Below are positions 27,298 through 34,938 of a DNA stretch of 64,000 nucleotides, piece by piece. Numbering within the stretch: position 1 is the stretch's first letter; every line of letters begins with the position of its first letter. This DNA is from EB88 sp964245565 (GTDB taxonomy: Bacteria; Acidobacteriota; Terriglobia; Terriglobales; Acidobacteriaceae), in the NCBI GenBank assembly GCA_964245565.1, contig CAXTMY010000004.1:1-64000 (forward strand), in the 5' to 3' direction. The notes under the pieces were generated by a model. That model was not told where the DNA came from and ran no database searches. It worked only from the letters and a program-made list of their open reading frames with translations. The position numbers were made by a program, and so were the translations under genes.

Positions 27298-27483
27298 TTA
27301 CTGAAGAAAACGGATGGACTCGACATCCCAATCCGGCGTTTCCTGGCCCATCTGCGCCCAGATGAAGTGAGTTTCGGATTCTCCCGGCTTGTATAGGACC
27401 CCGACCGAGGTGTCATCCTGGCCATCCTTTCGACCGCCCCTGCCATGCACGCGGAATCGAGATAAGACTTGTATCGCTGTCAT
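27298..27483 (-). CDS. Doubtful small frame or gene remnant
   Basis: 61 residues. The C-terminal part (VGVLYKPGESETHFIWAQ, then TPDWDVESIRFLQ) has a protein-like composition, but no ribosome site precedes the start and I recognise no family. It lies 17 bases after another doubtful frame on the same strand, in an area of decayed sequence. It could be the tail of a lost gene. Confidence 0.25.
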   Translation of the reverse strand: MTAIQVLSRFRVHGRGGRKDGQDDTSVGVLYKPGESETHFIWAQMGQETPDWDVESIRFLQ

Positions 27484-27500
27484 GCGTTCGTAAGTGGAAC

Positions 27501-27758
27501 TTAAGGCTGGGCGAGGAAGTGAATGGTAGCGTCGTTCATGGCGGAAGCTATGTCGTCGACTGGAAAGTACAGGAATTTTGTTTTCGAAGGGCGAGCCAGG
27601 AAGTAAACAGCGATAGCATCATTCGTCTGCAAACCCGGGCAGGGATCTTCCGACGCATCGTCGTCCTGGTTACACTTCTGCAGCTTGGAATAAAGCCCGG
27701 ACGCAATGACCTTGCAGGAGACCGCACCGTCACTCCGGTTTCGCATTGCGCTTGGCAA
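27501..27758 (-). CDS. Doubtful small frame or gene remnant
   Basis: 85 residues from a TTG, or fewer from an internal ATG. The last 40 residues (IAVYFLARPSKTKFLYFPVD) look like real protein, but there is no ribosome site and no family is recognised. It overlaps nothing else convincing and sits between katG and an acyltransferase fragment. Most likely degraded coding DNA. Confidence 0.25.
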   Translation of the reverse strand: MPSAMRNRSDGAVSCKVIASGLYSKLQKCNQDDDASEDPCPGLQTNDAIAVYFLARPSKTKFLYFPVDDIASAMNDATIHFLAQP

Positions 27759-27772
27759 CTGAGCCGCGCGGC

Positions 27773-27868
27773 AGGCAGTCCGTGTACGTCGTCGAGATCG
27801 TTCACAAAAATCATCACCGCCATGGTGAGTCCACGGAGAATGTCGATCGATGCAACGCGATTTCTCGG
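27773..27868 (-). pseudogene. Fragment of a DUF5009/NagX-type membrane acyltransferase
   Basis: About 30 residues read NRVASIDILRGLTMAVMIFV followed by NDLDDVHGLP. This matches the first membrane helix of the heparan-alpha-glucosaminide N-acetyltransferase-like (DUF5009) family, which typically starts SIDIFRGLTM and continues MIFVN..GVHGLPWW. The similarity stops abruptly after HGLP and the rest of the gene is absent, so this is a remnant. Confidence 0.6.
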
Positions 27869-28021
27869 GCCGCTTGAACTTGACGGCACAGCGTCTCTGT
27901 TACGACAACAGCAGAAGCATTCATGACTGCTCGTCCTTTTGCGTGTGCCTTGGCGACTATTCTCAATTTGCGCATCGCGGCAGGATGAGGCTCCCCAAAT
28001 AAGCTTGCGCGCCAACGCGCG

Positions 28022-30018
28022 GTGCCCTATATTCGCAAGCATCTCGATGGCTGGAGGAACAAAGTTAATAAGATTGCGAAAGTTATCCTGCTTGCCTCTG
28101 CCGCATTGAGCATACCTCCCGCTGAGGCCGAGTTCACCCTGCTTGTCGATCAGGTCGGCTATGACAGTACCACACAGAAGATCGCGCTCCTCGAAGGCAC
28201 CCGCGAAGACGCAGTCAGATCAGGAAGCGATCTTCGCTTTGACGTAATTGACACCTCTACGGGTAAACCGGTCCTCACCGGCACGGCTGTCTTTGCCGGA
28301 AGAGTTTACGACTGGGGAAATCGCGTCTTCTGGAACCTCGACTTCTCCAGCCTCAAAACACCCGGCCATTACCGTTTGAGCATGCACATGGGTCAGCGCG
28401 ACAGAGAGACCTGCGAGTTTTCCGTCGATGACGACCTGCTCGAGCGAAGCACACTTTCCAATGTTCTCTTTTATTTCAAGGGGCAGCGCGCCAGCGGGGC
28501 GATAACCGTGCTGATGGCCACTTGAAAGTCCCGAACAGGGCCGGCTTTGTCGACTTACGCGGAGGCTGGTATGACGCAACTGGCGACTACGGAATCCATT
28601 TTTCTCATCAGAACCCAACTTCATACTTCAACCCGCAGCAGGTTCCTTTAGTCGCCTGGTCCCTTCTCGCAAGCTATCGCTTACTTGAGTCTCGGCATAA
28701 CAATAACTTTACCGAGTATGAGCGCAGACTGCTGGACGAAGGTCTCTTCGGCGCAGACTTCATCACACGGATGAAGAGGCCTCACGGTTCGTTCTTTGAG
28801 TCTATTTCCGCACCAGGACCTGACAAGCTTCCCGGCGATCGCGTCATCGGCAATCCGAACTGGCGCACACAGATAAAAACGGATGCACATGCCTCGACGA
28901 CGCGGGTCGGAGCGGTGGAGGGCCGCTACCCCTACCAGACCAGCTTTCGTTCGGGTGGTGGTATGGCCATCGCGGCACTGGCCCTTGCCAGCACGATGCC
29001 CGATCATGGGGCCTTCACCCGGCAGCAGTATCTTCTCGCCGCCGAGTCCGCCTTTGACTTTCTGCAGAGGCATAACGTCGAACTGCTCAACGACGGCAAG
29101 GAGAATATCTTGGACGATTATTGTGCCCTGATGGCCGCCGTCGAACTCTATAACTCTACACATAAGCAGCTGTACCGTGCAGCAGCCGATCAGCGTGCAA
29201 CGCATCTTATGGCGCGCCTCGTCACCTACGGTGGATTTGAGAATTACTGGCGCGCCAACGATACGACACGGCCGTTTTTCCATCCATCCGATGCCGGACT
29301 CCCGGTCATAAGTCTGCTGCAGTATGCGTCCCTCGTTGCCACACCTTCTCAGAAGGTGGAGGTGCTGAACGCCGTTCGCAAGTCGATGGAGTTCGAACTG
29401 CAAATCACCGCTGCTGTGAACAACCCCTTCGGCTATGCACGCCAGCTGGTTCGCATGGGAGATGGCACGATCCGCACCGCCTTCTTCTTTCCGCACGATA
29501 CAGAGGCCGCGCCTTGGTGGCAGGGAGAAAATGCACGTCTTGCATCTCTCGCCAGCGCCGCACGTCTCGCAGCACAATTTTATGGCGATGATCCGCGGTT
29601 CCAGATGCGGCTTTACGAGTATGCCTGGAACCAACTTCATTGGATTCTCGGCCGCAATCCGTTCGACAGCAGTATGCTGATGGGTAGCGGACACGGCAAT
29701 GCCCCGTACATGTTCTTCCGCTCCTACAAGTACACCAGCGCTCCCGGCGCCATCATCAATGGTGTTACAGCTGCTGCGAACGATGAAGACGGGATCGCCT
29801 TCGACCAAGGCTTCGCGACTACCGGCAAGGACGAAGATTGGCGCTGGACCGAGGAGTGGCTGCCTCATGCCGCATGGTTTCTATACGCGGTCAGCCTGCC
29901 CCACGAGCCGGATCCTGTGATCCATGCCAGTTCATATCATCCTGTCTCCAGTCAGAAAGCCCGGCGTTCTCAAGCCGTGATGCTCGGAAGTGATGAGCAC
30001 GCAGCCGGGTCGATGTGA
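28022..30018 (+). pseudogene. GH9 glycoside hydrolase split by one missing base
   Basis: Frame one (to 28525) gives a signal-peptide-like segment (KVILLASAALSIPPAEA) and an Ig-like cellulase N-terminal domain beginning LLVDQVGYDS. Frame two (to 30018) gives the (alpha/alpha)6 catalytic domain with VDLRGGWYDATGDYG, which holds the base Asp pair, ILGRNPFDSSMLMG, and the C-terminal acid region WTEEWLPHAAWFL. Adding one base between 28504 and 28505 joins them as IDRADGHLKVPNRAGF. Repaired length is about 650 residues. The best ribosome site, GGAGGAAC at 28053, precedes GTT rather than a start codon; GTG at 28022 has none. GH9 enzymes hydrolyse beta-1,4 glucans. It may be a true pseudogene or a sequencing error. 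Confidence 0.8.
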
Positions 30019-30283
30019 TGAGGATGCTGCTATGCGGCCACCTCGTATGGCGCAGTAACAACTTAACCCCGCGGGGGTGGAGCAGGCATTGTCAGGTTTA
30101 CCGCTGAGAAAAGCCGGGGTGGTGAACACCTTGGAGAATATCGCAGGCACCGTCTGTCGATAAGGCTAGTTGAGCAGCCACACGCTCGCGCGCTGCGCTC
30201 CCAAGGCCAGCCGCATCACCCTCTCTGGTCGTGAGCTGGACTCCTTCGAAGCTCATGCACAGCATAGAAAACCGATCGTCTGC

Positions 30284-31351
30284 CTACGGCAGGGGCGGAA
30301 TGATATGGCGCTTCCGCAGGTCGGCGAAGAAGTTTGTGAACATCTCCTCCGTATCGATGCAGTCATGGAAGCCGTGCTTCCGAGCCTTGATGGTGCTGGA
30401 GATATTGTCAAAGGCGGAATGGAAGATGAAATCTCCAAACGCCCAACTCACGAGATGATCGTAGGGTATCGGCTTCAGTCCATACTTCTCCGTCATCTTC
30501 GTCCAAAGCGCTCCCTTGTCTGCCATGTAGACCTGCAACGGCATAGGAACAGGCTCAGCAACTTCCATCCGGAACGCATTCGCGATTTTGGGCCACATGA
30601 ACTGCCAGCGAAAGTAGTCTCCGTTTGTGATGTTGAAGATCCGGTTTGCGGCTGCAGGTGTTCCACCGGCCCAGTCGGCGGCCCTGGCCAGAATGTCGGC
30701 AGAAGTTACCTGGTAGAGCGCGCGGTAGGCGGCCTCGGGGCCTGGAAACCGTAGAGGCAGGCCCAGCTCCTTCGAGATGGCCGCGTAGATCGCGATGACC
30801 ATCGTTAGATTCATGGGATTTCCGAGGGCGTACCCGCATACTGCTTCGGGGCGAAGGATGCTGTAGTTCCACGTTTTACCTGCCTGAAGGTTCCGGAGAA
30901 AATCCTCCTGGTCGTAGTAGAAGTTGGGTCCCATGAGCCGGGGATCATCCTCGCGCGCCGGAGTCTTGAATGGGCCGAGATCGGCACCATAGGCCTTGCC
31001 GCCCTGATAGAGCGTCACATGCTTCAGGCCGGGAGCGTTCCGCTCCACGACGGCGAGCAGATTGCGCAGGAGAGCCACGTTGACTTCGCTGCGCTCGCGC
31101 GGTGTGTTCTTCTCGACGTAAGCGCCAAAGATGACGTGGGTCACGTCGGTGAGAGAAGCGAGCGCGCGTTCCACGTCCGCCGGTGAAAGGAGGTCGACAT
31201 TGATCGGTGTGATGGCCGGGAGGTCTTCAATTTTGCGGCGCGACAGCCCGTAAACGACTGTGCTGGGCACCGCACTGAAATGCTCCGCTGCCGCCTGGCC
31301 GATCACGCCTTGTGCTCCGGCAATGAGGACTGAACGCTTGATGTCCGACAT
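30284..31351 (-). CDS. PRISE-type SDR reductase
   Basis: 355 residues. The N-terminal Rossmann motif is LIAGAQGVIGQAAAEHF, then YGLSRR, which in the progesterone-5-beta-reductase/iridoid-synthase (PRISE) group contacts NADPH. The group's catalytic Lys and Tyr appear in YQGGKAYG and NFYYDQEDFL. The family reduces activated enones; the bacterial substrate is unknown. A GGAGATCT lies just before the ATG. No signal peptide. It is divergent from the GH92 gene; the 260 bases between GH9 and this gene hold nothing recognised. Confidence 0.85.
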   Translation of the reverse strand: MSDIKRSVLIAGAQGVIGQAAAEHFSAVPSTVVYGLSRRKIEDLPAITPINVDLLSPADVERALASLTDVTHVIFGAYVEKNTPRERSEVNVALLRNLLAVVERNAPGLKHVTLYQGGKAYGADLGPFKTPAREDDPRLMGPNFYYDQEDFLRNLQAGKTWNYSILRPEAVCGYALGNPMNLTMVIAIYAAISKELGLPLRFPGPEAAYRALYQVTSADILARAADWAGGTPAAANRIFNITNGDYFRWQFMWPKIANAFRMEVAEPVPMPLQVYMADKGALWTKMTEKYGLKPIPYDHLVSWAFGDFIFHSAFDNISSTIKARKHGFHDCIDTEEMFTNFFADLRKRHIIPPLP

Positions 31352-31636
31352 AGATCTCCATTTGAAGGGAAATGCCCGGTACTGCCAATGATGAGATGTT
31401 TCCGTGCGGAGATGGGGCTAGGACTTCGGGGTTCCTGTGCCTGGAGATCGGCTACGGAAAACACCATGCGGAGTTCCTGCAAGCACCTGCGCCTCCATGC
31501 ACCGCAAGCGATGGCTTCCGTATATACCTGTGAGGGAACGTGCCTGATGTTGCCCTGGCATCGAGCGGCGTTGTATGAAGGATACGTAAGCGGCTCGAAG
31601 CAAAAGCAGATGAATTCAATGGGGGAAATTCCGCGC

Positions 31637-33925
31637 ATGAAGAGATTTGCGCCCGTCCTGACGCTTACCGCGTTTTGCTCTGTCACTTTGCTTGCCGCGC
31701 AGACCAGCCCCGGGCGCAGCGCAGTCGATTCCGTTTCGCCGAACATCGGCGGAATCGGGCTGCTGCTCTCCTCAACCGATCCGTTTGTGCAGCGGCCGCA
31801 CGGAATGGCCAGGATTACGCCGATCTTTACGCCGGGGGCCAACGACCGGTACCTGGCCGGTAAGATTTACGGCTTCCCCGCGGGACCGGCGATGCTGATG
31901 GCCTCGACAGGGGCGATTGCCGCCGATGCCGGGGCTTATGCCTCGGAGTTTGACCACGACTTTGAGAACGCTACGCCTTACCTTTACGCAGTGCAGCTCC
32001 AGAGCTGGAACACGCAGGCGGAGACGACGGCGACGCAGGATGCCGTGATTTACCGCTTTACCTTTCCTGATGCACAGCATGCGCACCTGGCGCTGGAGAT
32101 GACCGGTGGAGCGACGCTGGACGTGGTGGACGACGATGTCGTGGAGGGCAGCGCGCCGGTGCACGACCCCATCTCGCCAACGATCAGCGAGACGGGAGAA
32201 ACGCGGGAATACTTCTATGCGAAATTCTCCACGCCGTTCCACAGCTTTAAGACGTGGAACGGGAGCACGGTTGCGAGCGCCACCAAGCAGGCAGGCAGCA
32301 GCATCGGTTTTGTGACCGACGGGGCAACGCAGCAGGGTGAGACGGTCGAGGTGCGCGTCGGTATCTCCTACATCAGCACGGAACAGGCCAGGCGCAACCT
32401 GGACGAGCAGCTGGGCACGCAGAGCTTTAGCGACTTGGAGCAGCAGTGCCGCGACGCGTGGGACAAAGCGCTGGCTACGGTGGATGTGACCGGCGGAACA
32501 GAGAAGCAGCGCACGATCTTCTACACCGCGCTGTGGCGCTCGTTCGGGCGCATGACAGATATTACCGAGGACGGGCGCTACTGGAGCGGGTACGACCACA
32601 AAGTCCACCAAGCCGAGGGACACGACTTTTACGTGGATGACGGCATGTGGGACACCTTCCGCTCGCTGCACCCGCTGCAGCTGCTGGTGGAGCCGAAACG
32701 CGAACAGGACATGATCCGCTCGTATGTGCGGATGTATGAGCAGAGCGGATGGATGCCGGCGTTTCCTTCAGTTGCCGGCGAGCGGGCCGTGATGATCGGC
32801 CACCATGCGGACGAGATGATTCTGGACGCGTACGCGAAGGGTTTCCGCGACTTTGACACGGAGAAGGCTTACGAAGGCATGCGCAAGAACGCGACCGAAG
32901 CGACGATGCTGCCGTGGCAGAGAGGCCCGCTGACCTCGCTCGACCAGGTGTATTTCACGAAAGGATTCTTCCCGGCCTTGAAGCCCGGTGAGAAGGAGAC
33001 GGTGCCGCAGGTAACCGGCGAGCGGCGGCAGGCCGTCTCGGTAACGCTTGAGAGCTCTTACGACGACTGGACCGTCGCGCAGCTGGCAAAGGCGCTGGGC
33101 AAGACAAAAGATGCCGCGTACTTTACCAAGCTGGCGCACAACTACAGGAACGTCTACAACCCGGCGATCGGGTTTATGGCGCCGCGCTCGATGGACGGGA
33201 AGTGGATACCGGACTTCGATCCGAAGCTCGGAGGCGGCCAGGGCGGACGCGACTACACGACCGAGATGGACTCCTGGGTGTACAGCTTCAGCGTGCAGTT
33301 TGACGTGGCGGGACTGATTGACCTGATGGGCGGGCGCGACGCCTTCAACCATCGCCTGGACCAGCTGTTCGTGGAGCCGTTTGGAACGTCGAAGTACCGG
33401 TTCCTGAACCAGTTTCCGGACGCGACGGGACTGGTGGGGTTGTATGCGCAGGGCAACGAGCCGAGTTTCCATGTGGCTTACCTGTATGACTTCTCAGGCC
33501 AGCCGTGGAAGGCGCAGCGGCGGCTACGCGAGCTGATGGAGCTCTGGTATGGGGATGGACCGCGCGGAATTCCTGGAGATGACGACGGGGGTGAGACCTC
33601 GTCGTGGTACGTGCTGAGCGCGCTGGGCTTTTACCCGGTGTGCCCGGGCAGCCCGGTGTACGAGCTTGGCAGCCCGCTGTTTGCGCGGAGCGTGATCACG
33701 ATGGGCGGCGGCCGTACGCTGACGATCGTGGCGCGGAACGTCTCTGCGCAGAACAAGTACATTGAGGGCGCCACGCTGAACGGCAAGCCGTGGAACAAGC
33801 CGTGGTTTGCGCAGAGCGATATTGCCGATGGCGGCACACTGGCGCTCGACATGGGACCGACGCCGAACAGGCAGTGGGGCAGCGCACCGGCGGACGCGCC
33901 GCCTTCAATGAGCAACGGCGAGTGA
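31637..33925 (+). CDS. GH92 family alpha-mannosidase
   Basis: 762 residues from the ATG at 31637, chosen because it opens a good signal peptide (MKRFAPVLTLTAFCSVTLLA, cleavage near AQT); GGGGGA lies about 10 bases upstream and an in-frame ATG exists at 31619. The catalytic module carries the GH92 signatures DFYVDDGMWDTFRSLHPL, SVTLESSYDDW (with the acid Glu), GNEPSFHVAYLYDF and GDDDGGETSSWYVLSALGFY. Members are Ca2+-dependent exo-alpha-mannosidases acting on mannans or N-glycans outside the cytoplasm. The GH9 gene is close, suggesting a small polysaccharide-use patch. Confidence 0.93.
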   Translation: MKRFAPVLTLTAFCSVTLLAAQTSPGRSAVDSVSPNIGGIGLLLSSTDPFVQRPHGMARITPIFTPGANDRYLAGKIYGFPAGPAMLMASTGAIAADAGAYASEFDHDFENATPYLYAVQLQSWNTQAETTATQDAVIYRFTFPDAQHAHLALEMTGGATLDVVDDDVVEGSAPVHDPISPTISETGETREYFYAKFSTPFHSFKTWNGSTVASATKQAGSSIGFVTDGATQQGETVEVRVGISYISTEQARRNLDEQLGTQSFSDLEQQCRDAWDKALATVDVTGGTEKQRTIFYTALWRSFGRMTDITEDGRYWSGYDHKVHQAEGHDFYVDDGMWDTFRSLHPLQLLVEPKREQDMIRSYVRMYEQSGWMPAFPSVAGERAVMIGHHADEMILDAYAKGFRDFDTEKAYEGMRKNATEATMLPWQRGPLTSLDQVYFTKGFFPALKPGEKETVPQVTGERRQAVSVTLESSYDDWTVAQLAKALGKTKDAAYFTKLAHNYRNVYNPAIGFMAPRSMDGKWIPDFDPKLGGGQGGRDYTTEMDSWVYSFSVQFDVAGLIDLMGGRDAFNHRLDQLFVEPFGTSKYRFLNQFPDATGLVGLYAQGNEPSFHVAYLYDFSGQPWKAQRRLRELMELWYGDGPRGIPGDDDGGETSSWYVLSALGFYPVCPGSPVYELGSPLFARSVITMGGGRTLTIVARNVSAQNKYIEGATLNGKPWNKPWFAQSDIADGGTLALDMGPTPNRQWGSAPADAPPSMSNGE

Positions 33926-33931
33926 GGGGTT

Positions 33932-34117
33932 GCAAACAGACCGAACCAGAGATGGAGCATGGACTTCGTCGCGCAGCGGCTTGCTGATGGTCGCTGGATC
34001 CGCGTGCTGATCGTGGTCGACCAGTTCACCCGCGAGTGCCTGTGTCTGCACGCGGACAACTCACTCAACGTAGAGCAGGTCGCCACAGCCTTGAAGCGGA
34101 TGCCGAGCCGGGCGTAG
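33932..34117 (+). pseudogene. IS3-family transposase (OrfB) fragment
   Basis: Beginning 7 bases after the GH92 stop, one frame reads RPNQRWSMDFVAQRLADGRW and VLIVVDQFTRECL, the start of the IS3 integrase (DDE) core. It ends after about 60 residues at a stop. Neither the upstream HTH part nor the C-terminal catalytic residues are present, so it is a dead fragment. Confidence 0.75.
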
Positions 34118-34245
34118 TAGGTCAGCGCGGCGGCAAGGAAGGCGAGCACGGAGGTCTGCTTCTCATCCGGATACATGGCCGAAAGGCGATGCGCCAGTGG
34201 TCGCCGATGGCCTCATGGACGTACTCCCAGCCGGCGCCTTCGACA
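34088..34245 (-). pseudogene. IS481-family transposase fragment
   Basis: On the minus strand two frames read AGWEYVHEAIGDHWRIAF, then MYPDEKQTSVLAFL and ALTYYARLGIRFKAV, matching an IS481-type integrase core. The break between the frames near 34178 is explained by one lost T. It abuts the oppositely oriented IS3 fragment. Confidence 0.65.
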
Positions 34246-34445
34246 TCGAACACACCACGCGGTGAAGGCAGCAGGGCGGCGCAGCTGCAACTTTGGCACG
34301 GCTCTGTCCTGGTGGGACATTCTGTTCGGTACAGCTAAATTCCAGGACAACACAGTCGAGACCGGCGACGCCGGGGCAGAACCTGCCATGGTTACCGGGG
34401 CGTGGGGGGAACAGCAGGCCGCAGGCTTTCGCCGAATGATTCGGC
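34245..34445 (+). pseudogene. C-terminal fragment of a fatty acid hydroxylase/sterol desaturase
   Basis: The frame reads HRTHHAVKAAGRRSCNFGTA, LSWWDILFGTAKF and VETGDAGAEPAMVTGAWGEQ. This resembles the last His box and C-terminal tail of the sterol desaturase/fatty acid hydroxylase superfamily (HxxHH, NFG..LS.WD.LFGT). The rest of the gene is missing; the fragment joins the IS481 remnant. From about 34446 to the tRNA nothing is recognised. Confidence 0.6.
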
Positions 34446-34668
34446 TGGCTCGGTGTGCCAGAAAAGCACATGCGGCAAGGGTCACATCACAGGCTGCCAT
34501 GATGGTCGCCTTAAAAGCCGTTGTCATGCGCCCGGCATTTTGTCATGCAAAACAGGTCCACAAGGGCGAATCGGGCGGAATACACGGGTTTTACGGGAAG
34601 GGCTGAAAATCGCTAAGTCCCGTCATTTGTATGGCTTAGCTGTGTTTTCAATAGTTTAGATAAAAGCA

Positions 34669-34758
34669 TGGCGGAGAGACAGGGATTCGAACCCTGGGTA
34701 CCCTTTCGAGTACGCCGCCTTTCCAAGGCGGTACATTCAACCACTCTGCCATCTCTCC
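34669..34758 (-). tRNA. tRNA-Ser (anticodon GGA)
   Basis: 90 bases with the CCA end encoded. The acceptor stem GGAGAGA/TCTCTCC, the anticodon stem CCGCC/GGCGG around TTGGAAA (anticodon GGA), a long variable arm (GTACTC...GGGTAC) as expected for a class II tRNA, and a T arm CAGGG TTCGAAT CCCTG are all visible. Its 3' end faces the IS debris at 33.9-34.4 kb. Confidence 0.95.
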
Positions 34759-34938
34759 GTCCTGCCGTGACTTTAACACAGCCGCACGGGCTCTTTGCAG
34801 TCTCTGCATGCGTTCATGCGAGCGCAATTCAGCATCCCTACTGTACAGACACACTGCTGGCTTTCCGGAACCCCGATCTCCCCAGTTCGCCGTGGCCGCG
34901 TGTACGTTTTCTTTTGAAACGGTTGCAGGAGAGAGTAC

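Noticed and set aside
30170..30754. 194-codon plus-strand frame opposite the end of the PRISE reductase
   Set aside because: It lies antisense to a convincing gene for most of its length and has no recognised motif.
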